A stretch of DNA of 64,000 nt. It comes from Dyadobacter arcticus. GTDB lineage: Bacteria; Bacteroidota; Bacteroidia; Cytophagales; Spirosomataceae. Numbering within the stretch: position 1 is the first letter of the stretch; each line of letters opens with the position of its first letter. Shown piece by piece: positions 1 through 9,397 of the stretch. Both the position numbers and the translations under genes were made by a program. Under the pieces are notes generated by a model. That model ran no database searches, was not told the DNA's origin, and saw only the letters and a list, made by a program, of their open reading frames with translations. Where the stretch lies: the NCBI RefSeq assembly GCF_011762185.1, contig NZ_JAASQJ010000001.1, forward strand, positions 558,001-622,000, given 5' to 3'.

Positions 1-1439
1 CAGGTCTTAATTATGATTATGCAAATAAAAATCAGTCGGTTTCCATGGTAGGGTACTATGGAAATTTGAGACCATTATTTAAGCTGGTCAGGCAGAATGT
101 GGAATGGCTTCATGAACCGGAATTTAAAGGGTCGTCACTCACTTATCGACTCAAAACAAGCAAAAATGGTGTGCTGAAAGTTTACGGAATGTATTCAGAC
201 AGTCATTTGAGTATGAATTCCAAAGATCCTGCGAATGAATCAGGAAAAACAAAGTTGGTCTTACGTAACAACAACGCATTCACGACCAGCACTTATACTG
301 ATTCCTGGAATGAAGGCAGGTGGTCGCTGAATTCGGGATTTTCTTACAGCCGCAACCGCGACGACATGACTTTTGACAGTGTTGGTTTTGATCGTTTTGA
401 TGAAAGAACGCAAGCCAGGCTCGTACTCACGAGATTGCTTACAGGTAACAATACCATTCTTTTCGGTGCTGAGGCTCATGCGATCAATTTGAGCAACGAT
501 GTGGATGGCAAACTTTACCATCTTAAAGACCGATATACTGCTGTTTTTGTAGAATCCGAAATATACATTACCCGCCAACTTGCAGGCCGCGTGGGGCTTC
601 GCGGTGAATATTCATCCCTTATTGGTCGTGCAAATCTTGCTCCAAGATTGTCATTTGCCTATAAAACAGGAAAATACAGTCAAATCTCTCTCGCAGCGGG
701 GCAATTCTATCAAAATCCGGACTACCGCTATTTATATCTTAACAAAAACCTGAACTACGAACGCGCCGATCATTTAATCGTGAATTATCAGATCATTAAA
801 AATCAGCGCACATTCAGGATTGAGACGTTCTACAAGAACTATGCGCAGCTCGTGCGCGAGTTTACAGGCGAAAAATTTGATGCGAATCCATACCGCTTTC
901 CATGGGGGGCTACCAATAATGAGGGTAATGGTTACGCAAGAGGATTTGACTTTTTCTGGCGGGATCAAAAAACCATCAAGAATTTCGATTACTGGGTAAC
1001 ATACAGTTTTGTCGACTCCGAGCGCCTTTTTCAGCAATTCGATCAATCCGCTACTCCAACTTTTATCTCCAACCATAATATCAGCCTAATTACAAAAAAA
1101 TGGTTTGCAAAAGCACGCACAAATGTGAGCATGACTTATGCATTCACCAGCGGGAGACCTTATTACAATCCGAACAACGAAAAGTTTTTGTCTGATAAAA
1201 CACCTTCAGTAAATAATGTAAGCATTCAAGCCAGCAAGCTTCAAAGCATTAAGGGCAACCTGGTCATTTTTTATGCCAATGTTGATAATATACTCAACAC
1301 CAAGAATGTATTTACATACCGTTACACCCCCGACGGCAAAACGCGTTATGCAGTTGGTCCACAGAGCTATCGTAGTTTCTTTGTGGGAATGCAGATCATG
1401 CTTTCTAAAAAGGCAAAAGTGGAGAAAAACGATTTTTGA
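1..1439 (+). CDS. TonB-dependent outer-membrane receptor, C-terminal part (5' truncated)
   Basis: The frame is open from base 3 with no stop, so the first ATG at position 45 is internal and the gene begins outside the window. The visible part (about 478 residues) is rich in alternating aromatic and polar strands typical of a 22-stranded TonB-receptor barrel. It has the usual late signature: a strand with TSGRPYYNP, then a VDNILNTKNVF segment, then the last strand FFVGMQIML. A short basic tail follows. The plug and any carboxypeptidase-like domain lie upstream, so the ligand cannot be predicted. The next gene starts 33 bases downstream, and the sensor kinase/regulator pair after it may be co-transcribed. 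I am sure of the outer-membrane barrel and fairly sure of the receptor family. Confidence 0.82.
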   Translation, partial: GLNYDYANKNQSVSMVGYYGNLRPLFKLVRQNVEWLHEPEFKGSSLTYRLKTSKNGVLKVYGMYSDSHLSMNSKDPANESGKTKLVLRNNNAFTTSTYTDSWNEGRWSLNSGFSYSRNRDDMTFDSVGFDRFDERTQARLVLTRLLTGNNTILFGAEAHAINLSNDVDGKLYHLKDRYTAVFVESEIYITRQLAGRVGLRGEYSSLIGRANLAPRLSFAYKTGKYSQISLAAGQFYQNPDYRYLYLNKNLNYERADHLIVNYQIIKNQRTFRIETFYKNYAQLVREFTGEKFDANPYRFPWGATNNEGNGYARGFDFFWRDQKTIKNFDYWVTYSFVDSERLFQQFDQSATPTFISNHNISLITKKWFAKARTNVSMTYAFTSGRPYYNPNNEKFLSDKTPSVNNVSIQASKLQSIKGNLVIFYANVDNILNTKNVFTYRYTPDGKTRYAVGPQSYRSFFVGMQIMLSKKAKVEKNDF

Positions 1440-1472
1440 AATTACTAACATCAAATCTTTAACCGTAATCCA

Positions 1473-2129
1473 ATGAAAAATCTATTTGCAATTGCAGTGG
1501 TATTTATGTTATCAATCTGTGCCGTTATGGCTCAAAATGAGAAATATACCCAGGCCATGACCGAAGGCATACAGGCCTTGAACAGCTTGGACAAGGCCAA
1601 ACCTGATGTGAAAACATTACAGGATATTTCCAATCGTTTTGAAAGAATTGCTTCTGCGGAGCCCAAAGAATGGCTTCCTAAATATTATGCTGCTTACAGC
1701 AATGTGATCCTGGGTTTCGTTGGTGCAAGCCTGACCGAAAAAGATCAGTATCTGGACAAGGCAAATGTCTTATTAAAAGATGCGGAAGGGATTTTGGGGA
1801 AACCAAATGATGAACTGCTGGTGATGAAGGCCTATCAATCTCAAATCCATCTGGCGGCAGATCCAATGAACCGATACCAGGAAGACGGCGCAAAATTCAG
1901 CGAGTACCTGGAGGCGGCAAAAGCTGCAAACGCTGAGAATCCACGCATTTATTATCTGGAAGGGTCAAATTTGTTCTTTACGCCGGAAGAATATGGAGGG
2001 GGCAAGAAAGTAGCCAAGCCGTTCCTGGAAAAAGCCCGGCAAAAATTTTCCGCTTTCAAACCTCAAAGTGCAATACATCCCGATTGGGGCAAAGTTGAGA
2101 CCGAATGGATGTTATCTCAAAGTAATTAG
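1473..2129 (+). CDS. Exported helical (TPR-like) protein of unknown function
   Basis: This 218-residue protein starts with a classical signal peptide (MKNLFAIAVVFMLSICAVMAQ, cleavage likely after AQ). The mature part is predominantly helical and resembles loosely conserved TPR-type pairs, with YYAAYSNVILGF near residue 70 and PRIYYLEGSNLFFTPEEYGGG near residue 165. It sits 33 bases after an outer-membrane receptor gene and 23 bases before a sensor kinase gene, so it is probably part of the same transcript and acts in the periplasm with the receptor. I know no experimentally defined function for this family. A role as a periplasmic scaffold or accessory is inference only. Confidence 0.75.
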   Translation: MKNLFAIAVVFMLSICAVMAQNEKYTQAMTEGIQALNSLDKAKPDVKTLQDISNRFERIASAEPKEWLPKYYAAYSNVILGFVGASLTEKDQYLDKANVLLKDAEGILGKPNDELLVMKAYQSQIHLAADPMNRYQEDGAKFSEYLEAAKAANAENPRIYYLEGSNLFFTPEEYGGGKKVAKPFLEKARQKFSAFKPQSAIHPDWGKVETEWMLSQSN

Positions 2130-2152
2130 TAGGAACGCCTCATGAAAAGATA

Positions 2153-3598
2153 ATGGAGGATAAAAAAGTGAAGCAGATGCGCATGACGGCTTCCTCGCTG
2201 GATGGGAGGGATTTTAGCAATATGAATCTGGAAAATTCAGATTTCAGTTTCTCCAGTCTGAAAGACATTAACTTCAATGGGGCCAATTTGCGCAATGCTA
2301 AGCTTCGTTTCTCGTCTTTGGATGGCACTACTTTTAGGAACGCCGACCTGCGCAATGCAGACTTGAGTTTCAGCAGCCTGTCAGATGTAGACCTAACCGG
2401 CGCGAATGTCGACGGAGCTAATTTTAGTTTTACATCACAAGAGAAGTCGTTCCGCTGGCAGGATTTCAGTTTGATCGGCATTATTCAAAACCAGGGATGG
2501 ATTGGGACGTTGGTTGCCGTCATACTGGGAGCTGTAATCCTATATGGCATCAATGCAATCGTATATTTCACCGCCGAAATTTATTACACCGACGAGCCTA
2601 TCCGGATCAAGCTTTATCAATACCTTATTTTAAATAATGTTGTTGCCGGAGTTTGTACAATATTGGTAACGCAGAGTTTCACATTCTGGCTCGATATGAT
2701 TCTTAAGAGATTGTTTGTCAAGCATCTCATATTATCTGTTATCGTATTCTTGGTGAACTACCTCTCGAGCATTGCATTGTATTTCGTTTTCGGGACGAAT
2801 ATTGTCAAGAATTACAATGCTAAATATCCAACAGAAACTGCCCACAACGCCCCATGGTACTGGTATATGTGGGGAACGATCGTCGTAGCCAATGTTTTTT
2901 ACTATCTCAGCAGAGAAGGAAAACAAATTTCACGAAAAATATCTGATCAGGAATATCAGCTTCTTAATTTAGAAAAGCTAAAAACCAGGGCTGAACTGGA
3001 TGCATTACAGGCAAGGATCAACCCTCATTTTCTCTATAATTCTTTGAATAGCATTGCAAGCCTTGTTCACGTTGATCCGGATAAGGCGGAGGAGATGACC
3101 CTGCTGTTATCCAAGTTGTTTAGATACACCACGGGCCGTAAAACCAATGAGTACTTTGATACCATTGAAAATGAATTGGAAATGGTAGAAACTTACTTGC
3201 AGGTGGAAAAAGTGCGTTTCGGCGACAGGCTCAAGTTTACGGTGGAAGTTACCGATGGCGAACTCCGAAATCTGGAAGTTCCCAAGTTCATATTGCAACC
3301 TATTGTGGAAAACGCGATCAAGCATGGCATTTCCCGAATGGCAGATCAGGGAAGCATTGTTGTAAAAATTTATGAGGAAGATAGCTGGCTGCACCTTTGT
3401 GTGCATGATAATGGCCCGGCTTTTCCGGATACGATGGGGGCAGGATATGGAATCCGTAGTATTCAGGATAAATTAAAACTGCTTTATGGCGATGACGCCA
3501 AGCTGGAACTACACAACAATCCAAAATCTGTTAATATAGCAATCCAAAAATCGGCTATTCAGCAACAACAACAGACCGCCCATGCAGTTCCCTCTTAA
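2153..3598 (+). CDS. Pentapeptide-repeat/LytS-type sensor histidine kinase
   Basis: 481 residues with three parts. Residues about 8–95 are pentapeptide repeats with the A(D/N)LxN pattern (GANLRNAKL, NADLRNADL, TGANVDGAN), which normally fold as a right-handed beta helix. Residues about 113–255 hold about four hydrophobic membrane segments. A short linker then leads to a His_kinase (LytS/YehU) domain with the phospho-acceptor motif INPHFLYNSLNS (His292) and an ATPase part with PIVENAIKHG and DNGPAFPD. The N-terminal repeats have no signal peptide and should be cytoplasmic. The 3' end overlaps the LytTR regulator gene by 17 bases, so the two form a two-component pair. The kinase call is secure; the role of the repeat cap is unknown. 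Confidence 0.93.
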   Translation: MEDKKVKQMRMTASSLDGRDFSNMNLENSDFSFSSLKDINFNGANLRNAKLRFSSLDGTTFRNADLRNADLSFSSLSDVDLTGANVDGANFSFTSQEKSFRWQDFSLIGIIQNQGWIGTLVAVILGAVILYGINAIVYFTAEIYYTDEPIRIKLYQYLILNNVVAGVCTILVTQSFTFWLDMILKRLFVKHLILSVIVFLVNYLSSIALYFVFGTNIVKNYNAKYPTETAHNAPWYWYMWGTIVVANVFYYLSREGKQISRKISDQEYQLLNLEKLKTRAELDALQARINPHFLYNSLNSIASLVHVDPDKAEEMTLLLSKLFRYTTGRKTNEYFDTIENELEMVETYLQVEKVRFGDRLKFTVEVTDGELRNLEVPKFILQPIVENAIKHGISRMADQGSIVVKIYEEDSWLHLCVHDNGPAFPDTMGAGYGIRSIQDKLKLLYGDDAKLELHNNPKSVNIAIQKSAIQQQQQTAHAVPS

Positions 3599-4364
3599 AA
3601 CCATTCTCATTGATGACGAGCCGCTGGCATTAAGTCGGTTAAGGCGGTTATTAGAAAAACACCCTGACGTTTTTACGATTATTTCGGAAGCAAGAAACGG
3701 TGCAGAAGGATTAGTAGAAATTGACAAATATCACCCTGATCTCATCTTCCTTGACATTGAAATGCCCCTTCTAAACGGCTTTGAAATGCTTTCGAAGCTT
3801 ACTAAGATGCCGCTGGTGGTATTTTCCACTGCATATGACCAATATGCAATCCGTGCATTTGAAGAAAACTCGGTGGATTATTTACTGAAACCGGTAGAAA
3901 ACGACCGGCTAATGAAGACCATTGATAAAATACGGAATATGACCATGGTAATAACAAGCAATCATGGCATTGAAAATCCTTATTCAGATAATCTGCTTAG
4001 ATTACTGGAAGAAATGAAGCCTAAGAGGGAAATATTCTCTTTATCAGTAAAGTCAGGAGATCGTATTTTATTAATTCCAATGACTGAGATTACCCACTTT
4101 GATGCTGAGGAAAAGTATGTTTTCCTTAATACACTAGATGGCCAGAAATATCTCCTCAACTATACATTAACATCATTGGAGGAAAAGCTGCCCAATCATT
4201 ACCTCCGGGTCAGCCGCGCGGGCATTGTTAATTCCCACCACATTAAGGAAATCCAGAAGCATTTCAACGGAAAATTCGTGATCATTATGCGTGACCGTAA
4301 AGCTTCGCAAGTCACCAGCGGCAGCACCTATACCGATGCGATCCGCCATCTTCTAGATAATTAA
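3582..4364 (+). CDS. LytTR-family response regulator
   Basis: 260 residues. The N-terminal receiver domain contains the acidic pocket ILIDDEP, the phospho-acceptor Asp58 in LIFLDIEMP, and a conserved lysine in SVDYLLKPV. Residues about 150–258 are a LytTR DNA-binding domain (ISHFDAEEKYVFL-like strand region, LRVSRAGIVNSHHI). It overlaps the 3' end of the LytS-type kinase gene by 17 bases, which implies translational coupling and a cognate pair. Regulators of this family bind direct repeats upstream of targets. Likely targets are nearby envelope genes, but this is not shown by the sequence. Confidence 0.94.
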   Translation: MQFPLKTILIDDEPLALSRLRRLLEKHPDVFTIISEARNGAEGLVEIDKYHPDLIFLDIEMPLLNGFEMLSKLTKMPLVVFSTAYDQYAIRAFEENSVDYLLKPVENDRLMKTIDKIRNMTMVITSNHGIENPYSDNLLRLLEEMKPKREIFSLSVKSGDRILLIPMTEITHFDAEEKYVFLNTLDGQKYLLNYTLTSLEEKLPNHYLRVSRAGIVNSHHIKEIQKHFNGKFVIIMRDRKASQVTSGSTYTDAIRHLLDN

Positions 4365-4683
4365 TCCGGTTACATTACCTGCATGGTACCCAACATTGAT
4401 TTTGATGAGGCAATACTTATTGCTAAATTGCGCCCTTGTTTAAAATCCCATATATGTTTTCATAGGTTAAACGGCTGTTTGTCAGAGCTTTTTCCGTTTG
4501 TCAGGAGTTTTTTGCTGTTGATTTTTTTCGACTTTCGGCACAAAACTAACTTGCCCGGCGTACTGTTGATGGACAACGTGATTCCTTATGAGGCTTGGGA
4601 TTTACAAGATTATTCGGAAATCCCTGCGATCCCGGATATTGTATATTCTTTTTGTTAAAAAAGGTTAAAGGGAGTCAGGAGTA
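4365..4683 (+). other. Intergenic region with a doubtful 91-codon frame upstream of uppS
   Basis: About 320 bases between the LytTR regulator and uppS. A frame of 91 codons (4383–4658) crosses it. Its first half is cysteine- and phenylalanine-rich and not protein-like. The last 29 codons, from an ATG at about 4569, read like a real protein end (PYEAWDLQDYSEIPAIPDI). No signal peptide, motif or good ribosome-binding site is seen for either start. It could be a tiny unrecognised gene, a decayed fragment, or the uppS leader. The sequence AGGAG just before position 4684 is the uppS ribosome-binding site. Confidence 0.3.
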
Positions 4684-5427
4684 ATGAAGGAGCTCATTGA
4701 TACGGGCAATCTGCCAAAGCACATAGCCGTTATCATGGACGGTAACGGACGATGGGCCCAAAACCAGGGAGCAGCGCGGATTTTCGGCCATCGCAATGCA
4801 ATTAAGGCCGTTAGAGAAGTTACCGAAGGTTGTGCTGAATTAGGCGTTTCTGTCCTGACGCTCTACGCATTTTCGACCGAAAACTGGGCACGCCCGGAGT
4901 TTGAAGTGAAAGCATTAATGGAATTGCTCGTTCAGTCTATCCGCAACGAATTGCCTACAATGCTGAACAACAATGTGAGGATGGACACGATTGGGGATAC
5001 GGAGAGCCTACCAAGCAGTTGCCAGAGACAGCTTGCTGAAGCCATAGAGGCGACAAGGCAAAATACCGGTTTAAATCTTGTCCTGGCTCTTGGTTATAGC
5101 GGAAAGTGGGATATCGCGCAGGCAACAAGAAAAATAGCAGAAGATGTAAAAAAGGGGACGCTGATTCCGGAAGAAATCAATGAAGAAATGATTTCCGCAA
5201 ATCTGGCTACCAAAAGCCGCCCTGAGGTTGATCTGATGCTTCGTACCGGTGGTGATCACCGCATCAGCAATTTTTTGTTGTGGCAATTAGCCTATGCAGA
5301 GTTATATTTTTATGAAGATCTTTTTTGGCCGGATTTCCGGAGGGAACATTTGTATGAGGCGATTCTGGCCTACCAGAACAGGGAACGACGCTTTGGTAAA
5401 ACAGGTGAACAAGTTAAAGCGAAATAG
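4684..5427 (+). CDS. uppS: Isoprenyl transferase (undecaprenyl diphosphate synthase)
   Basis: 247 residues, the normal length for cis-prenyltransferases. It elongates farnesyl diphosphate with isopentenyl diphosphate in cis to make the C55 lipid carrier for peptidoglycan and other glycans. The signature HIAVIMDGNGRWA lies near residue 14–26 with the catalytic Asp, followed by FGHRNA. The substrate-binding block near the C terminus reads LRTGGDHRISNFLLWQ, where many homologues have RTSGEQRISNFLLWQ. AGGAG stands 3–4 bases ahead of the ATG. The bamA start lies 16 bases after the stop, and uppS beside bamA is a widespread envelope-biogenesis arrangement. Confidence 0.96.
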   Translation: MKELIDTGNLPKHIAVIMDGNGRWAQNQGAARIFGHRNAIKAVREVTEGCAELGVSVLTLYAFSTENWARPEFEVKALMELLVQSIRNELPTMLNNNVRMDTIGDTESLPSSCQRQLAEAIEATRQNTGLNLVLALGYSGKWDIAQATRKIAEDVKKGTLIPEEINEEMISANLATKSRPEVDLMLRTGGDHRISNFLLWQLAYAELYFYEDLFWPDFRREHLYEAILAYQNRERRFGKTGEQVKAK

Positions 5428-5443
5428 AGCTAAGCAGAACAGT

Positions 5444-8050
5444 ATGAACCTTGTAAAAAATTTGAATAAATCACTATCACACTTGAAAGGCCTTTCCGCA
5501 CTATTATTCGTTTGCTGCTGTCTGTCGGCAAATGCGCAACGCGTAGGATTAGGCGCCGCTGGCAGCCGCCCTTCAACACCGGCAACCAACCTCGGTATTG
5601 ATCCGGCAAATCCCAAAGACTACACGATTTCGGAAGTAACCGTTTCAGGAACGCAATTTCTGGATCCAAACTCCATGGTATCCATTTCCGGTCTCAAGCC
5701 TGGCGATAAGATACGGATTCCGGGACCTGCAGTAAGCTCATCAGTAAAACGGATGATGGATTTCGGTACATTGGATGACGTTGAAATCCTGGCTACGAAA
5801 ATTGAAGGAGAAAAAATCTGGTTGAATATCCACATTAAGGAAAGGCCAAGACTTTATAAAGTCTCATTCTCCGGGATCCGCAAGGGAGAGAGAGAGACAC
5901 TGAATGACAAGGTGAAATTGATTAAGGGAAGGGTTATTACGCCAACCATTATTAAGAACACCCAGCTTGTCATCAAAAAATATTATATGGACAAAGGCTT
6001 TTACTATACCAAAGTAAAAGTGCTGCAAATCCCGGATTCTACACGCGGGCAGGCTACCCTCAACTTTACTATTACAAAAGGTAAGAAGGTAAAAATCGAA
6101 AAAATCAATATCGAAGGAAATACCGCTATCAGTGATCAGTTGCTGAAACGCAAAATGAAAGGTACCAAGCAAAAAAGAATTGGGAGGCTTTTCAATCCAT
6201 CGAAATATATTCCAAAAAAATACGATGAGGATAAGGAGAAACTGATTGCTTACTATCGTAAAAACGGTTACCGCGATGCTACGATTGAGTTTGATACAAT
6301 TAAAAATGGTGATGAAACCATCAGTATTGACCTGAAAATTGAGGAAGGTACCAAATACTTTTACCGCAACATCTCCTGGTCGGGAAACTATTTATATCCA
6401 TCTCAGTATCTGAGCGACAGGTTGGGCGTGAAGAAAGGAGACGTCTATAATCCTGAAGAACTGGATAAGAAAATCAATGGTATTCCTGGTTCCGACGTAA
6501 GTTCAATCTACATGGACGACGGTTACCTCTATTTTCGCATTGAACCTACTGAAAAGTCAGTGGAAGGCGATTCGATCGATGTTGAACTAAGGATGTTTGA
6601 AGGTAAGCAGGCCACCATCAACCGTATTCTTCTAAATGGTAATACGAAAACAAGCGACCGTGTGGTCCTGCGAGAACTATTTACATTGCCGGGCCAGAAG
6701 TTCAGCAAAACAGAAATCATCAATACTCAGCGTCAATTGTCTCAAATGGGATATTTTGACCCTGAAAAAATTCAGATCAACCCAATTCCAAATCAGGCGG
6801 ATGGAACTGTGGACATTGAGTATACAGTGGAGGAAAAACCTTCGGATCAGATTGAGCTGTCAGGTGGTTGGGGAGGTTATATTGGTTTCGTAGGAACTCT
6901 TGGATTGGTTTTCAATAACTTTTCGTTAAAGAATATTCCAAACCGGGAAACTTGGAGGCCATTGCCATCCGGAGATGGTCAGAAGCTATCGCTTCGTTTC
7001 CAGGCTAATGGTAAACAATATCAAACCTATTCGCTTTCATTCAGCGAGCCCTGGCTTGGCGGGAAAAAGCCAATTAATTTCGGCGTTTCCCTGCAACGTA
7101 CCGTTTATCGGATGACCGATTATAGTTCCTTATATGGTTATGGAGCTAGTACCGGTGGTTCACGTAACATCAATTACAGGGGTGGATATTTCAATAATGG
7201 GATTACCGTTTCATTGGGCCGCCGCTTGAAAGAACCGGATCGTAACCTGGTCATGACCCATTCCTTATCGTATCAAAGGTATCGTTTGGACAGTTTGGAT
7301 ATTTTCAGGATCGGTTACAGCACAGGATCTTCCAACAACATTTCCTTCAATACCACAATTTCAAGGAATACATTAAGTGACTTTCAATTTCCAAGAAGCG
7401 GAAGTAACATTTCGTTGAGCGGAACATTCACGCCACCGTATTCAGTGCTGAGACAAAAAGCATTTACTGACAAAACTGACACATATCGCTGGGTTGAATA
7501 TCATAAATGGATGTTTGACGCTAGCTATTACGCTACAATTACCGGAAAGCTCGTATTAAGTACCCGGGCGCACATGGGTTATCTCGGCGCCTATGGAAAC
7601 AAAGTGGGGTATAGCCCATTTGGACGCTTCATTGTAGGGGGATCGGGATTGGCTGGACAGGGATCGTTCTCTTTGGCCGATCAGGATATCATTGGCCTTC
7701 GAGGTTACCAGGATCAGAAAGTAGGTCCGTTGGCGCAAAATGGGTATCCGGCATCAGGTGGAGGTATCGTTTACAACAAATATGTAATGGAGCTACGTTA
7801 CCCCGTTTCATTGAATCCACAAGCGACGATTTTCATACTTGGGTTTGCTGAAGGAGGAAATAACTGGGGTACTTATAAAGAATTCAATCCTTTCGATCTT
7901 AAGCGTTCGGCAGGTGTTGGAGCGCGTATATTTATGCCAGCATTTGGTCTTTTAGGGATTGATTGGGGTTATGGATTCGATAAAATTCAGGGAGAACCGA
8001 AGCGTAGCGGACCCCAGTTCCATTTCACGATAGGACAGCAAATAAGATAA
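5444..8050 (+). CDS. bamA: BamA: outer-membrane protein assembly factor
   Basis: 868 residues from the chosen ATG. The longest frame begins inside uppS at 5294, but only the start at 5444 places a signal peptide (hydrophobic core LLFVCCCLSANAQ) at the N terminus. Residues about 50–470 are POTRA repeats, visible as recurring blocks such as KVKIEKINIEGNTAISDQLL and ATINRILLNGNTKTSDRVV. The rest is the Omp85 barrel with FSFSEPWLGGKKP-like and GLRGYQDQ segments, the latter resembling the conserved lid-lock loop. The protein inserts beta-barrel proteins in the outer membrane. Two OmpH/Skp chaperone genes follow, a functional module for porin transit. Confidence 0.95.
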   Translation: MNLVKNLNKSLSHLKGLSALLFVCCCLSANAQRVGLGAAGSRPSTPATNLGIDPANPKDYTISEVTVSGTQFLDPNSMVSISGLKPGDKIRIPGPAVSSSVKRMMDFGTLDDVEILATKIEGEKIWLNIHIKERPRLYKVSFSGIRKGERETLNDKVKLIKGRVITPTIIKNTQLVIKKYYMDKGFYYTKVKVLQIPDSTRGQATLNFTITKGKKVKIEKINIEGNTAISDQLLKRKMKGTKQKRIGRLFNPSKYIPKKYDEDKEKLIAYYRKNGYRDATIEFDTIKNGDETISIDLKIEEGTKYFYRNISWSGNYLYPSQYLSDRLGVKKGDVYNPEELDKKINGIPGSDVSSIYMDDGYLYFRIEPTEKSVEGDSIDVELRMFEGKQATINRILLNGNTKTSDRVVLRELFTLPGQKFSKTEIINTQRQLSQMGYFDPEKIQINPIPNQADGTVDIEYTVEEKPSDQIELSGGWGGYIGFVGTLGLVFNNFSLKNIPNRETWRPLPSGDGQKLSLRFQANGKQYQTYSLSFSEPWLGGKKPINFGVSLQRTVYRMTDYSSLYGYGASTGGSRNINYRGGYFNNGITVSLGRRLKEPDRNLVMTHSLSYQRYRLDSLDIFRIGYSTGSSNNISFNTTISRNTLSDFQFPRSGSNISLSGTFTPPYSVLRQKAFTDKTDTYRWVEYHKWMFDASYYATITGKLVLSTRAHMGYLGAYGNKVGYSPFGRFIVGGSGLAGQGSFSLADQDIIGLRGYQDQKVGPLAQNGYPASGGGIVYNKYVMELRYPVSLNPQATIFILGFAEGGNNWGTYKEFNPFDLKRSAGVGARIFMPAFGLLGIDWGYGFDKIQGEPKRSGPQFHFTIGQQIR

Positions 8051-8101
8051 TATTCCGAAAGTCGTTTCGTTAAGAAGTTTGCAAATTATTAGCCCGTTGG
8101 C

Positions 8102-8734
8102 ATGAAGAAGTTTTTTATTTTACTAGTTTTGTCAATTCTATGTATATCAGTTGCATCCGCTCAGAAGATAGGATATACTGATATGGAGTTCATAACCAGT
8201 AAATTGCCGGAGTATCAGGCGGCGCAAACTGAGATGAAAAAATTCTCGGAGAAGTGGGCAAAAGAAATTCGGGACAAATTTTCAGAGATTGATCGGATGC
8301 AGCGAGCCTACATGGCGGAAGAGATTTTACTAACCGAAGATCTGAAACGGAAAAGACAGAATGAAATAAAAGAGAAGGAGCTCGAAGCCGGGGATTATAA
8401 TAGTAAGATCTTTGGAATGGAGGGATTGCTCTTTCAAAAGAAAAAGGAGCTCATGAAGCCGGTCCTTGAAAAAGTCCAGAGAGCAGTTACCAAAGTTTGC
8501 AGTCAGCGAAGGCTTGATTTTATGTTTGATAAATCCAGTGATGTTGGCATGCTTTACACAAATCCAAAGCATGATTATTCAGACTATGTAATGGAAGAAT
8601 TAGGGATTGATCCCAAGGCCATCAAAGCTTTATCTAACGAAAAAATTGGCAAATCAGAGCAGCCTGTTCAATTGCCGGTAGAAAACTCACCAAAACAAAA
8701 AAGTACAAACAGTAAACTTAATAACAAGCAATGA
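8102..8734 (+). CDS. OmpH/Skp-family periplasmic chaperone (first copy)
   Basis: 210 residues with a signal peptide (MKKFFILLVLSILCISVASAQ). The mature start KIGYTDMEFITSKLPEYQ is the family's N-terminal strand, followed by a long charged helical hairpin (residues about 45–130, coiled-coil tentacle) and a C-terminal strand returning to the body. Skp/OmpH trimers hold unfolded outer-membrane proteins in the periplasm. The gene follows bamA by 51 bases and overlaps the second copy by 4 bases (ATGA). The acidic/basic coiled coil is longer and less Ala-rich than in the second copy. The C terminus is Asn/Gln/Lys-rich. Confidence 0.93.
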   Translation: MKKFFILLVLSILCISVASAQKIGYTDMEFITSKLPEYQAAQTEMKKFSEKWAKEIRDKFSEIDRMQRAYMAEEILLTEDLKRKRQNEIKEKELEAGDYNSKIFGMEGLLFQKKKELMKPVLEKVQRAVTKVCSQRRLDFMFDKSSDVGMLYTNPKHDYSDYVMEELGIDPKAIKALSNEKIGKSEQPVQLPVENSPKQKSTNSKLNNKQ

Positions 8735-9378
8735 AACAAAAATTGATGGCTTTTTTGGTCGTTATGACCATTATCACCTCCCCTCTGTTAGCTCAAACTA
8801 CCCCTGCAAGCGGACTTACTAAAATAGGTTATACAAATGTAGATTATGTGATCAGTAAGTTACCTGAAAGTAAGGTAATGCAGAATCAGCTTGAAGTGAC
8901 CAAGGCGCAATTAGACAAGGCATTAAGCGAAACTTATAAGGAAGCGCAGGAAAAATACGAGGCTTATCAGAAAAACGGCGCAAACATGACAGATGTGATT
9001 CGCGCTGATAAAGAGAAAGAGTTGCAAAATCTGCAGACCCGCATTCAGGAGATGCAAACCAATGCACAGACTTCCCTACAAACAAAGCAACAGCAGCTGT
9101 TGGAGCCAATCCTGACCAAGGTTAATAATGCGATTCAGGAAGTGGGAAAGGAAAGTGGTTTTCTTTATATATTGAATATGGATGCAGGCCAGGGAACTAC
9201 TCCAATTATTTTGTTTGCTGCATCCGAAGAAAACAATGCAACAAACTTGATCCTGCGGAAACTAGGAGTAGATCCTGATAAAGTGGAAGCAGCAGCTCCG
9301 GCCTCTGCAACACCCACGAAACCGGCCGCTACAACAACACCAGCAGCCGCTCCTGCTACAACGCCTAAGAAAAAATAG
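8731..9378 (+). CDS. OmpH/Skp-family periplasmic chaperone (second copy)
   Basis: 215 residues with a signal peptide ending in SPLLAQ, then the same opening strand as the upstream paralogue (KIGYTNVDYVISKLPESK) and a long helical hairpin (residues about 50–140). The last 25 residues are low-complexity Ala/Pro/Thr (from about AAAPASATPTK) ending in lysines. Such a tail is common in this family and probably disordered. The start ATG overlaps the previous stop codon, so translation is coupled. A strong intrinsic terminator follows at 9398–9442 and closes the uppS–bamA–OmpH–OmpH unit. Confidence 0.93.
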   Translation: MKQKLMAFLVVMTIITSPLLAQTTPASGLTKIGYTNVDYVISKLPESKVMQNQLEVTKAQLDKALSETYKEAQEKYEAYQKNGANMTDVIRADKEKELQNLQTRIQEMQTNAQTSLQTKQQQLLEPILTKVNNAIQEVGKESGFLYILNMDAGQGTTPIILFAASEENNATNLILRKLGVDPDKVEAAAPASATPTKPAATTTPAAAPATTPKKK

Positions 9379-9397
9379 TAAGTAGGTAATTGAACTT

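Noticed and set aside
45-1439. Complete gene starting at the ATG at position 45
   Set aside because: The frame is open upstream to base 3 and the protein has only a barrel, so the gene is cut by the window.
2140-2481. 113-codon minus-strand frame over the pentapeptide region
   Set aside because: Repetitive composition of the pentapeptide codons creates a long antisense frame; the plus-strand protein is convincing.
5294-5443. Longer N terminus for BamA
   Set aside because: It lies inside uppS and pushes the signal peptide to residue 60; the ATG at 5444 gives a normal signal peptide.
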